Shown here one piece after another: positions 48,533-59,989 of a DNA stretch of 64,000 bases. The notes under the pieces were generated by a model. The model was not told the DNA's origin, did not search any database, and worked only from the letters and a program-made list of their open reading frames with translations. Source of the DNA: Diogma glabrata (taxonomy: Eukaryota > Arthropoda > Insecta > Diptera > Cylindrotomidae); NCBI GenBank assembly GCA_963693315.1, contig OY856187.1, forward strand, positions 386,859,263 through 386,923,262. The letters run 5' to 3'. The translations under genes and the position numbers were made by a program. Position 1 is the first letter of the stretch, and the number at the start of each line of letters is the position of its first letter.

Positions 48533-48662
48533 AAAATAGTGTGTATTACTAGTACGAATGCGTTTTCCAAACGCGAGTTATTGCAGCATTCCCTACGTTT
48601 GTGCTGCAAACTAACTCTTGTTTTAAAAACGCATTCGCACTAGTAATACAATCTACTATTTT
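48533..48662. repeat. MITE-like hairpin, 130 bp
   Basis: AAAATAGT and TATTACTAGTACGAATGCGTTTT on the left are mirrored on the right (AAAACGCATTCGCACTAGTA, then ACTATTTT). The pairing continues inward, GAGTTATTGCAGCA against TGCTGCAAACTAACTC, leaving a short loop. It is a compact non-autonomous element with no coding capacity. Confidence 0.65.
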
Positions 48663-49439
48663 ATTTTTCAAGATTTACTAGTCACCCAAATTTACATCTC
48701 AATAGTTGTAAGGAAATGAAATTCCTATTTATCCCTAGTATGTGTTACCCTATGGTAACAACCTTTCTCAGACCATTACCACTTGCAGACCCTGAACCAA
48801 ATGGCTTACATTGCACTCTAGGACAAAATTTATATGACAGTAAATTTGAAAATGAACCTCAAATTGCACCAGTTATGTATTAAAAATAATAAAAAATTTA
48901 TTATTTTGCTCAGAAATATTGTGTTATGTAGACTGGAGTATGGTAACGTAGTGCGGTAAAATTCCAGAGTCATATAGTCTCTGTTTCCTCATATATCACA
49001 ATTTTGCATATCACGCGTTGTTCATAACAAATTTTCTTTCATACGTAATCTATAGTCATCGATTCTTATAGTGTCCGTTGCACATATTTATTCTTATCGT
49101 TAACAAAAATAGAAAAATAATAATAATTTTATGTGCAACGCACTATTATTGGTTCACACTGCGTTTTCACCAGCTTCGCTTCGTCATACTTCATGAATTT
49201 AAATTCTCTGGGACTCTAATCATAAATGCTCTAAATGTATTCAAACCTCAAATAGCTGTGCATATTTTTTTCAATTCGTCTTTATTATCCTAAAATTGTA
49301 TTCGTCAATTGGTCTAGGATTGTTTTAATTAACAGTATTTTTCTCCGTTATGCATACATATATTTGTATATAAATCTCGCAATTGTAGTTGGCTATTTAA
49401 TGTTGGTTGTAAAACGTCATAAACCAATATTTTAAATAT
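48663..49439. other. Unassigned DNA
   Basis: No supported gene or repeat. Confidence 0.4.
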
Positions 49440-49723
49440 ACATTCGAGCCTTGCAGTGCAACTCATTCGCTTTCACTATTTCCCTGTAGATGTCACCCAA
49501 CCGGTTGTTATTTCAGGTTGATGTCCATTGTCATCCTACAATTTGAGACCCGGGTAGGGTACGATTGTTTTGGGGTTTTTTTTTCAAATACGTTGGTCAA
49601 TATATTTCCCAAAATAAATAAAAAAATCCATTTCATGATAGATGTCTCGATTCATGATTGTTTTCGATCGTCATAACATGAATTCGAGATTTCAAACTAA
49701 AAAAAATGTTCGAATTCGCATGC

Positions 49724-49760
49724 TATATAAGCGCTGATTTTTCTTATGGCGGTAGCCAGT
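49724..49760 (+). promoter_or_regulatory. TATA box with initiator-like site
   Basis: TATATAA at 49724-49730 and CAGTCGATT starting at 49757 match an arthropod TATA/initiator layout at about the usual spacing. Copy 3 of the repeat has the same pair at 53424 and 53457. Confidence 0.4.
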
Positions 49761-51129
49761 CGATTCTTTTTCTCTCATGAATGTTAAAATCCAGTGAAAT
49801 TTTGCATTAATGCATTTTCATATTAAATCTAAGTTAAAAATTTAAGTAGTGAAAATTTTAAATAAATTAAATTTTAAAATAGTTCAATTAGCTCAAATTG
49901 TTTTATTAGTTCCAATCGCGTAGTTTCCAATTTAGTATAAATTTATATGTTTAGTGTCGTAATTAATTCAATGAATTGTTTGTGATATTACATCACTCCG
50001 ATGGAAATAATCCCATCATGAATAATAAGACTGAATCTAACAAAATATGGTGTGCAATTTATGAAATTTTTTTTGCTATCCACAAAATTGTCGATCGATC
50101 TAGTTTCGAACTGATACTTGGTAGTGTATCTAGTCGGCTAGCCCTGATGAGAATGATATACTTTTTTAAAGTGTAATAAAAAGTTCTTCAAACAAAGAAA
50201 ATTCATACTGTGATTATTATTCAATTTACGGTGATTATTGGCTGCCGATCGATTCAAAAGGTATTTTCAGTTTCATATCAACTCATTATGTTTGTCATTT
50301 TTAGTGTGAGTCATTTCGAAATACGGTGATATTATTCAGTGGTGTACATAACGGTAACTGTTAATAATTGGACATTTCCAAAAAATTATCATGAACCAAT
50401 GCAAGTTTACCTTAAATTACTGTGATAACAAATTCATGTTTAAAAAAAAATCTATTAATTGACTGTTGATCGATTAAGAAAAAAAAGTATTTCAGATTTT
50501 TGTCAAATCAGTGTGTTAGTCATTTTAGTGCTAGTCATTTCGAAGTACTGTGTTATTATTCAGTGTTGTACATAACTGTAACTGTTGATACTTTTACCTT
50601 TACTTAAATTCATGATGGACCAATATAATTTTACATTCAATTGCTGTGATAACTAATTTATGTTTAAAGAAAATCTATTAATTGACAGTTGATCGATTAT
50701 GTTAAAAAGTATTTCAGATTTATGTCGAGTCATTGTGCTAGTCCTTTTTAGTGGTAGTCGTTTCGAAATACTGTAGTATTATCCAGTATTGTACCTAACT
50801 GTAACTGTTAATAATTTATTACTTTCTTAAAAATCCTTATGAATCAATATAAATTTATATTAAATTACCGTGATAACAATTAATATTAAAATAACTATGA
50901 ATCAATATAAATTTACAATATATTGCTGTGATATCAATTAATATTAGAATAGCTATATACCATTATAGTTTTATACTTACATCCATTTTCTGGGATATCA
51001 ATTAATGTTATAATAACTGTTCATCCGTATGAGTTTGCATTTTCATTATATTACGGTGATGCCAACAAAAGATAAAACTAACAGATATAGAGAAGATCAC
51101 GATTGTATTCTTGTCTGGGATATCAACTA

Positions 51130-51345
51130 TCGCCTTAGTTTTGGGGCGCAACATTTGATTATTATTTTTCAACTTATCAGTAATCGCCTTAGTTTTGTGG
51201 CGCAACATTTTATTAGTATTTATTATACATCTTACCAGCAATCGCCTTAGTTTTTGTGGCGCAACATTTTATTGAATTTCGTCAAATTACCAGTAATTGC
51301 CTTACCCTGTGGCGCAACATTTCATTATTATTCTACCACTAATCA
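51130..51345 (+). repeat. Four tandem ~60-bp units with GGCGCAACATTT
   Basis: Each unit has (A/C)GCCTTA(G/C), a T-rich spacer, TGGCGCAACATTT, then an AT stretch and TCAGTAAT/CCAGTAAT. Units begin near 51130, 51184, 51243 and 51297. Confidence 0.7.
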
Positions 51346-53423
51346 TCTCAACTATATATATAAACGTGACATCAATATTCTCTGGCCTGCAGCTTGTGGT
51401 TGATATAATTTGTATACTGGGGGATACACGGATGATGGAGTGCTGAACGATAAGACCTTGAGGACGGTCTGGATATAACCATATGAGTTAGTGTTCTTTA
51501 GCTATTTCTTTTTCTTTAAAGTAAAGGTATGACTGAGCGTGAAGGGGTGTACGTATGAATCACTGGGTGCGTGATTGTCTATACGCGTGCGTGAGTGCAT
51601 GGGTGGGACACTACCAATTAAATTAAAATGATTATAAATGATATACTTTTCTATTTTTTTTTTGAAAATTACTGATCAATTCCTAATAATTTTTATGCAA
51701 CGTGGAACCGGCTTTATGTTGCCCGATTCTGCACGCATGTTCATTAATCCATGAAAGATGTTGTTTTTTTTTCTATTTATTCTCATATAAAAGCGATGCA
51801 AATTGCCAAATTGTTTTTTTGTACCGACCCCTTCGTTCTTGTGTTTACCTATGATTTTATAATTTCCACTTCGGCTACATCATTGATGGGTTTATGGAGT
51901 GATCGATTTGAGGATGTTCAACATATATTCATTGTAAATAATAACATGTTAATTATATTAAACCAAATAAAAAATTGTAAAGTATAATCAATGAAACTGA
52001 TTCAGTTGTCTGCATTTTTATACCGTTAGTTTTTTTTTTGACTAACAATTATAAATTAAAGGAACTTCTAACAGAATCAAATTATAATGAAGATGATGAT
52101 ATAAATTCGTTGGTAACTGAAAATGAATTGAACGATGGTGGAATACATGTGTGAACAATTTACCTCATCTAATCAATGATAAGCAAAATTACATTGTAGT
52201 TAATATCAACAATTTATCCTTGTAATATAATGATAGAATGGGATTTTCACGACATAACGATGACGTAAATAGTCATGAAATAATAATTATTAATAAAAAT
52301 GAAGGAAAATTTTTTTTGGAACATATATATAATTTTATAAAAAATAAAAAAATGTAAAAAAAAAGTAACATAAACCGTGTGTTTTGATGTTATCCCATGA
52401 TGTTGGAGTATTGTAAGTGTGCGTGAATGTGGGCATGGATGTAGGTATGGGTGATAGTGTGCAGGTGTGGGAGGGTGAGATCGTATGGGATTGAATGTGG
52501 GGGTTGAACGTGCGGATCGCGGTCCTTTCGCCAATGGGGTCGTCAGAGTTTCAGTTTTTCCACTTGTCATTTTTTTCCATTTCCGTTAGAATCATGTAAT
52601 TCGCGTACATTTCCGTATTTGTGCTGGAGTAGCAGGATATTACAACTCGAACTCAATACTGCCGCTAGAACTCAATACTGCCGCTAGACTTTGTTGATGT
52701 CCAACGAAACAGCTCTCCATTACAATTGCGGGGCCAGGCCCGCCCTGGAACAATTTTTTAGCTACGCCGATGCCTCAAACTTTTGACAAAAATTATGTTT
52801 TGGTATTACACGATATTGGTTGATCTATTGATTGTATTTTTTTTGTTTTGTTTAAATTCATGTAGGATGTTTTGATATGAAAGGTAATTCAAACTCCGTG
52901 ATTGGGATTCGAGCCACTGTCCTAACCCGTTAAATCTGCCTTGACAGAAGCTTTCATAGTTGTTTTCATTTTTTTTTAACCATATTTTCTTAAACTCAAC
53001 CCGTAGTTGCCATCTACAATAGTTCTCGTTTAAAAAAATTAACATAAAATAGTTCTGTGATATTTCCCAGTGTAATTTCGTTTATTCAAATTGTATGCGT
53101 AATTTCGCTATTTCCATGTAGATTTCCTACAATCGTTTTAAAATCCATGTTTCTGTTTTTAAATATTCTACAATTTTAGTACAGGTTGGAGTCTTCACTC
53201 TTTAGTGGATACACTAATAAATGTAATTTCCTAAAATCATTTCATAATAGTCTCATTTCATCATAGTCATTTCATAATAAATGTCTCTGTTTATGGTTTC
53301 CTTCCAGTTATAGTACAATAGTGAAGACACTATTAGTACACTTATTTATCGAACGAGATTGTCCAATAAACAGACTTATTTTGTTTATTAATTGGTGATG
53401 TAAAAACGGTTGCTACTTATGCC

Positions 53424-53570
53424 TATATATACGCCTAGCCACGTACAGAGGGTCTCTTAGTCGATTTTTTATAAAGAAACATCAAAGCTGTTGTTGAGTT
53501 TGACGTTTGAGAAATAAACAGGAGGAGATTAGTTTTGTGATTCTAAAAAGATTTTTCTTTCTTTTGGCGC
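53424..53570 (+). promoter_or_regulatory. TATA/initiator and AATAAA, LTR-like arrangement
   Basis: TATATATA at 53424-53431, CTTAGTCGA near 53457, AATAAA at 53513-53518 and TGGCGC at 53565-53570 recall an LTR followed by a primer-binding site. No second LTR, gag or pol is visible, so this is only a suggestion. Confidence 0.25.
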
Positions 53571-53689
53571 TATTGGATATGCGTAGGAACCACACCCAAA
53601 AATTATAGAAAAATTTGTGGATTCTGAGGTAATGTAGAGTGCATTTTTGTTAACCACCTGTGATACAGATTAAGTAAATTAAACTTCTC

Positions 53690-53920
53690 TGATGAATATA
53701 TAAAACTCTGTGATATAAATTATAATATTATACGCCGTGTTATAAACTATTAACATTTACTTAACCGCTGTGATATCCATATGAAAATTTGTCTAAAGTA
53801 TTTGAAATTTATTTATTTATTTAAAACGCTAGAATCTGTGATATCAATATAAACTATTTTGATTAAATTATTTGGAATTTATTTATTTATTTAAAACGTT
53901 AAGATCTGTGATATCAATAT
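53690..53920 (+). repeat. CTGTGATATCAATAT tandem units
   Basis: Units of about 70 bp carry CTGTGATAT(C)AATAT, AACTATTTTGATTAAATT and TTTATTTATTTATTTAAAACG. They continue after the foldback element at 55288-55360. Confidence 0.7.
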
Positions 53921-55287
53921 GAGCAATTTCACGAAGATTCAACAACGTTTTGACTTGACCCCTTTTAATTTTGATTATTTTTTGTTTATAGATAGTCTTT
54001 GATAAATAAAAAATACGAGTTCTCTTAAAATTTTTTTTTCGACCAGGGGTCTTCACAGGGTGCCCCTCAATTTTTGTTATTTTGTGATGTGAGTGCATTT
54101 TGACGAGCGATTGTAGAAAAACTACTCAATCGATTTTCATAAATGATATGTCGTTGAATAGGTATTAGAACAAAGTTTTTAAAAATGTACACTGTTAATT
54201 TTTTGAAATAATTTTTAACGGTGTAACATAAGAAAAAAATGGTGTAATTGAAAAAAAGATGGCATAGCCTTTTTTTTTTTTTGTTAAACTAAATTGAAGC
54301 TTATTTTATATCTAACAACTTGTGAAAGTTTAGGACTAGCATCATTTTTTGTTTTAGAGATAAAACTCGTTGTGCATATGACTGTCGGGAATCAGTTTTT
54401 TTTGTTCTGAACGAAAATTATAAAAATGGCGATTTTTAGATTCAGATTTTTTTTTTTATGTTAAATATCAAATATTTTATTATTAAATGAACTTTTTAAA
54501 AAGCAATTTCAGTCAAGTTCAGCAAAATTTTGCGACATTTTGACTCGACCCTTTTTAATTTGGTTTATTTTGGTCTATATTTAAAAAATTTTTACTTGAA
54601 GCCGTATTTTTCATTTATCAAAGGCTATCTATAAACTAAAAATAAACCAAATTAAAAAGGGTCGAGTCAAAATGTCGCAAAATTTTGCTGAACTTGACTG
54701 AAATTGCTTTTTAAAAAGTTCATCTAATAATAAAATATTTGATCTTTAACATAAAAAAAAAATCTGAATCTAAAAATCGCCATTTTTATAATTTTCGTTC
54801 AGAACAAAAAAAACTGATTCCCGACAGTCATATGCACAACGAATTTTATCTCTAAAACAAAAAATGATGCTAGTCCTAAACTTTCACAAGTTGTTAGATA
54901 TAAAATAAGCTTCAATTTAGTTTAACAAAAAAAAAAAGGCTATGCCATCTTTTTTTCAATTACACCATTTTTTTCTTATGTTACACCGTTAAAAATTATT
55001 TCAAAAAATTAACAGTGTACATTTTTAAAAACTTTGTTCTAATACCTATTCAACGACTTATCATTTATGAAAATCGATTGAGTAGTTTTTCTACAATAGC
55101 TCGTCAAAATGCACTCACATCACAAAATAACAAAAATTGAGGGACACCCTGTGAAGACCCCTGGTCGAAAAAAAAAATTTTAAGAGAACTTGTATTTTTT
55201 ATTTATCAAAGACTATCTATAAACAAAAAATAATCAAAATTAAAAGGGGTCAAGTCAAAACGTTGTTGAATCTTCGTGAAATTGCTC
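53921..55287. mobile_element. Near-perfect foldback element, 1,367 bp
   Basis: The arms at 53921-54575 and about 54632-55287 are almost exact inverted copies. The outer ends are GAGCAATTTCACGAAGATTC and its complement; inner landmarks are GACTGTCGGGAATCAGTTTT and GACTCGACCCTTTTTAATTT. The loop is only about 55 bp. It interrupts a tandem unit, so the empty site can be read from neighbouring units as CAATATAAAC. This gives a duplication of ATAT (or TA, since the palindrome extends through it). There is no coding capacity. A transcript would fold into a 650-bp duplex. Confidence 0.88.
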
Positions 55288-55583
55288 ATATAAACTATTT
55301 GATTAATTTATTTGAAATTTATTTATTATAAAACGCTAAGATCTGTGATACAAACGATTAAATCTTATTTATTAGGAATGTTAAAAATGTGTGCTGTATA
55401 TTTGGAAATTTTATGTAATGGGTGTCAATGACTGTAAATAGCCACTAGAAAAATTAAAAAAAAAAAATAATAAGACAAATCATTTGTGGATTATTATTTC
55501 GTTTAATGGGCATAAGATCCAAATCTATAGGTGCAAATTGAATTAAATTAAATGTTGCAAAAAAATAAAGACGGAATTATTTG

Positions 55584-55772
55584 TTAGCTTAGCCGAGGAA
55601 TTTGATAAACCTGTTTGATAACGACGGCGTGTTTCTGATTAACTAATACATAAAAAGGGGATTTGGATATACCTAAAAGAAAGGTCGCATCTACTGACCC
55701 GATCCAACACTGTGTCCAACCGAGGAGTAGACATATTAATAACATTCGGATTTTGTTTGCGGCGAGGAACAT
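55584..55772 (-). CDS. Possible small secreted peptide or first exon
   Basis: A 62-codon frame starts MFLAANKIRMLLICLLLGWT, with a basic n-region, a Leu-rich core and a plausible signal-peptidase site (GSVDA). A short ordinary-looking tail follows and the frame ends at TAA. CAG-GTTTAT near 55606 could be a splice donor. No downstream exon was found and the frame lies antisense within repeat copy 3, so chance is quite possible. Confidence 0.25.
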   Translation of the reverse strand: MFLAANKIRMLLICLLLGWTQCWIGSVDATFLLGISKSPFYVLVNQKHAVVIKQVYQIPRLS

Positions 55773-56218
55773 GACGGACTAATGTAAATCCTGGAAGGTG
55801 AAGACGCAATAATCGGCCATAACATGGGGTGAGTCATTTGAATTTCTTTTTTTTATAAAGGTATTTTTTTTATATATGTATGGATGTGGATGTCTATAGA
55901 TTTGTGTATATGTGTGTATAAGTGTACGCGAATGGATGTATCTGGGTGTGAGATTGCGGGTGCATTGAGGTGTGAATGTATAGATATGAATGGATAGGCT
56001 GCTACCAATTAAAAAGTATTAATTCTGCAACGAGATCGGTTGCCTCCAAGACCATCGAACTACCATTTTGTTTACAGGTAATATAACTTACGTCACCAAG
56101 AAAGCGGCATAACAGTTAATTGGTTGTGTTTGGTTCTTCCTTCGTTCCCGATATGAGGACAACATTTTCATATAGTTTCGACAAAATAATACATTAACCG
56201 TGAAATATAGTCAACAAA

Positions 56219-56563
56219 TTGGAGACTTATTTTATTGATGTGGTTTTTTTTTTGAATAAATTCGAAGACACTATGAAATATACGGGCGGGGGCGGTTGGT
56301 GCATTATAATGAATATGCGTTACAATGAATTAATAGATTTCTGTTTTGATGATCAGCCGTATTACCATAAGGATGTAACCTCAAATTGGCATCGTTGGCA
56401 TGGCGCTCGTGTAAGATTACTGGCTCACATAAACAATACCAATCTTGTACTACCCACCATGGCAGAATTGGCTCCTGAATATAACTTCGAGGAGAATACG
56501 GTGGTAAATGGCGATCGACGTTTTGTTTGGATATCTCCGCAAGTATTTCTGACCCTCCAATAG
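56219..56563 (+). CDS. Unrecognised 114-residue frame in repeat copy 3
   Basis: I do not recognise this. The product is not low-complexity: it is Trp/His/Asn-rich with WHRWHGARVRLLAHINN, LPTMAELAPEYNF and VNGDRRFVWISPQVF, and has no signal peptide. The first codon lies in a T-rich stretch and may not be the true start. It is probably a remnant of the repeat's own coding capacity or of a captured exon. No counterpart survives in copies 1 or 2. Confidence 0.3.
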   Translation: METYFIDVVFFLNKFEDTMKYTGGGGWCIIMNMRYNELIDFCFDDQPYYHKDVTSNWHRWHGARVRLLAHINNTNLVLPTMAELAPEYNFEENTVVNGDRRFVWISPQVFLTLQ

Positions 56564-57089
56564 CAGAAGAACCATACATGTCGACATCTTAAAGGAGAGT
56601 AGAAAGTTTCTGCCTATTTATTTGTGTCATTGCCATGAAAGCTAGGTGCTCAACGATGATAGCAATGCGTGAGTGAGTCTATAAACGTGGTCGGATGAGA
56701 GTGTGTGTGATGGCGAATGTGTAAACCAGCGTGAGTGTATGGGGGTATGGATGGGGTATATGTGTGAGGGTGGATGAAGTGCGCGAGAGTGTGATTGAAT
56801 CAAAGTTAAAGGGTTGGACGTGGTGATCGTGGTTCATTCGCCTATGGGGGTCACCAGAGTCTAATTAGTTCACTTGCCTTTTCGATTTTCCGTTCTTATC
56901 ATTCGATACGCGTACGTCACAGTTATTTGTGCTAAAGTTGCAGGAGTTCCTACTCATTCGCATGGGCTGAAGCTAGTTTGGGGCTATAAATAAATCACGC
57001 TAGGTACGCGGACCTCTATGCCACTTCGGTCATATATGTCGAAGCAGCGCTTCATTACAGTTTGTGGAATAAAAGTTTGTGCTAATTCT

Positions 57090-58290
57090 TTTGCTTTAAA
57101 CTTATATAATATCTTTAATTTTTATTTGCAAATTATTTCTTTAGTTTTATAATAAAAGCAAAGCCTTACAAAATAAACTACTCATAAGAAGGCACAATAC
57201 CAAGACATCGCCCATTTTCTTTCTCTCAAGTAACTTATTTCTTATTTGTTTAATTTTTTTATTTCATTTGTCTCCCCATTGATGCCAACTGGTGCAAAAT
57301 TTGTGTAACCTAGTTACGAAATCTGCTCAGAATTGTAGTTTTTATCCCGGTTTGACACCTAAAGGTGTGGGACGTTCCCACCATGTGTGACGATGGGAAC
57401 GAAAGGAATGTTGGTCACACTACTTTTGAAAAAACTACTAATCCTGAAAAACCTTTTTTGGTTGCCTTTATTGCTAGTTTAAATATTCCGAAAAATAAAA
57501 AATGTATAATTAAATGAAGTTTTTGCATAATTTGCAAAAACAGTGTATTCCCATTCCCATATGGTTTTAAAATAAAATATACCCCTCCCGGGTATGGTTT
57601 TAAAATTACTTCTTTTGCATTTTTTTTTATTTTTTTTCTGGATGAACAATATGTCGAGAATATTGTGTACAAATTTTAAGCCAATCCAAGTAAAACTAAC
57701 GGAGCTACAGCGTTTCAACAGAGTTTCCGTTTGACCCCATTTGCCCGAAAACGTCATTTTTGAAGTTCGTGAACATTAGAACTCAAAATCTACTGAACCG
57801 ATCCTTTTGAAAATTTGAACATTACTTCTTCACATAAATCAGGAAGAGATTTTTTTTTTCTATTTTTTAATAAAAAATTAAACGCGATTTTTTGAGCTAA
57901 AATCGTAATTTTCACTTCCAAGTGCTGCACAAAATAGAAAAAAAAATAGAAAAAAAAACTCTTCCTGATTACCTCGAGAAATACATCACCTTCAAAACGC
58001 ATATCAATTTTTTTGTTTCACATGATTCGGTAACGAGTTATAATGTTCACCGCAAAACCACTTTTTTTCAAGGCGCCTCGGGAGATTCAACGTCACGGCT
58101 GATTTATCAATATTTTCAAATGAAATTTCTTTCTGACATACTTCAAAAGTTGTACAATAATATGTAATTAAATTTAAAAAAATTATATTACTCATGTCGC
58201 CGCGAAAAAATCACAAAAATATGCTGTTTTTCGTCTTTAAAACCATACTCCCCCCCTTAAAGTGGCACAGGGGTGGTAAAAATCAACAAA
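57090..58290. other. Unassigned DNA with small inverted repeats
   Basis: No gene. AATCAGGAAGAG near 57838 is mirrored by CTCTTCCTGATT near 57959, with poly-T/poly-A stretches next to each. GTATGGTTTTAAA (about 57593) is mirrored near 58238. GTTCCCA and TGGGAAC flank a short spacer near 57372-57398. This may be a very eroded foldback. Confidence 0.4.
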
Positions 58291-59920
58291 AGTAGTTCTG
58301 AACTATATGCCTCCTAAAAACTGTGACAATTAACACAGTTCACGATTTTAAGAAGATATTGACTCGATTTATTGGATATTCATCAATATAACAACCTTGT
58401 TACATATTTGGTGGCTAACTTGCTAGTTTAGGTGGTTGCCGAATGTTTCATGTGCCAATTACAGAAAACTGTTACTTGCAAGGCAATCTATTTCAGTATG
58501 GAGACTACTAAGAGCTCATTGAGGTTCACTTACGCCTAGGAAAACAACGTTAACCTTGAACATATGACATTGTTCAACCATAATAAAATTAAACATGATT
58601 TAAACTTAGAAACAAGATTTTCCTTTACATAAATTATCCTTTATCCAAAACAACAACATATTCAATGAATTAAAAATATGGAAAATAGTACTCCTTGTTA
58701 AATGTTTATGTAAACGTATACAGAATCTAGAGTGAAACTTTGTTTATTGATTTAGCTATTGAACCGTTAATAAAAAGGTTTAATATTTATTTTGTTAATT
58801 TTTGAAATAAATTATATGAACTGGAAACTTTTAGTTCGAAGAAATAGATATTTTATTTTTTTTTTTGCTATGGGGATTATATTCGTATGTTTTATAAATT
58901 TCAAATTAGTTTTCTTAATGAACCTCGTTATCGAATTGGAAATAGATTTATTACTTCAACGATTTGTTTGGTTTTGGTGCTTATAATTGATTGGAAAATA
59001 TCTGTTGAGGAAAACATTTGGTGGGTGATATTTTAATTTATTTTCAGGAAACCACTTGAATGGGAATGGTTAAACTTTCTTTGAAATTTGAACGTTTTGT
59101 TATTATCAAAATTGTATTTCAAGCTAATGTATATTGCTAAAGCTGTTCTATAATATTAAAAAGATTTGAAACTTAGACAGTGATGTAAAAGTGTAATCCA
59201 AACAACTTCCTAGCAGTATAAACAAAGAATATATAGTAATTTATTTTTAAGCACTTTAGTAGAAGGAGTGTATCTACAGTTTCAGATGAACCAAAAAAAA
59301 AATTACATGTTCATGATTTATGAGAAAAATTTATTTATTTTATGTAAAACATTTTCTACACATATGTTATATATATATAACAAAAAAATAAATTAAACAA
59401 AACAACAAAAATTGTAATCCATTTCGAAATGTTTATCAAAAAGTTTCTAATGCAACATGCATGTCAAAATAACTTTAGTTTCTACTTTAAAAATATATAT
59501 TCTAAAAATTAAAAGTCGAGTTTTTTCTATTGAAATAGAAATTTAATTTTACTTGACAATGGATGTTCACTTGACTAAAATTCTTCTTCAATAAAGGTTG
59601 TTTCTTCGTGGAAACGAGGAAAATGTATTTAGGTAAACAATTTGGAAATGCAAAATGAAAAACAAATTGTAGTTGGAAACAGTAATTGGATTTAATGTAT
59701 ATTCCATGTATAATATTAGATGTTATAAATATAATTATCTACATATTTTGTCTGTGGCAACATTAAAGAAGAAAATTTGTTGAAATTTGTTTATCTTAAG
59801 TATTGATGTATAATTTGAAACATTTTTAAACTTTTATTTATTAATAAATAAAGGATACTTAAAATTGGTCTCCAAGTTGTTGTAATTTAAATAAAATCAA
59901 TAAGAGTGTATTTTTGTAAT
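58291..59920. other. Unassigned AT-rich DNA
   Basis: No supported feature. The frame at 58792-58986 is a low-complexity hydrophobic translation. Confidence 0.4.
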
Positions 59921-59921
59921 C

Positions 59922-59960
59922 CGAAGATGAGTGTTTACACTCGAAACGTGTAGTGAAAAA
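59922..59960 (+). ncRNA. Hammerhead-like hairpin motif (Penelope-type?)
   Basis: CCGAAGAT-GAGTG-TTTA-CACTC-GAAAC-GT-GTA. It resembles the CUGANGA-stem II-GAAA core with a tiny third helix (AC/GT), as in hammerheads of Penelope-like elements. Departures are C for the conserved U at the second core position and one extra U before stem II. No Penelope coding region is nearby. Confidence 0.3.
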
Positions 59961-59989
59961 TATATACAAAGAAGTTTTTTTGTGGAATC

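Larger units (their letters stand above)
49440..52760 (+). repeat. Unassigned repeat unit, copy 2
   Basis: Order: a block with TTTCCCTGTAGAT (about 49480), TATATAA (49724-49730), and an initiator-like CCAGTCGATTC about 33 bp downstream. Next come tandem arrays of roughly 240 bp with TGTGATA and CATAACTGTAACTG (50200-50900), then four copies of a 60-bp GGCGCAACATTTTATT unit (51130-51340). A GT-rich stretch follows (52420-52500) and then the 3' block (52510-52740) with TTATTTGTGCTGG-like sequence. Frames inside (49976-50176, 51751-51987) have no recognisable domain. It may be a decayed LTR-type or other promoter-bearing element; this is unproven. Confidence 0.5.
53080..57080 (+). repeat. Unassigned repeat unit, copy 3
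   Basis: Same order as copy 2: TTTCCATGTAGATTT (about 53115), TATATATA (53424-53431), TTAGTCGATT (about 53457), AATAAA (53513-53518) and CTGTGATAT tandem units (53670-53920, 55290-55370). These are followed by GGGGTGAGTCA (about 55828), a GT-rich stretch, CTACCAATTAA, another GT-rich stretch (56690-56800) and the 3' block (56820-57060) with GGGGGTCACCAGAGTC, TTATTTGTGCTAA and GCTAGGTACGCGG. It contains the foldback at 53921-55287 as a later insertion. Confidence 0.5.

Noticed and set aside
57415..58195. Several short frames on both strands
   Set aside because: Poly-Lys/Phe translations of homopolymer runs within an eroded inverted repeat.
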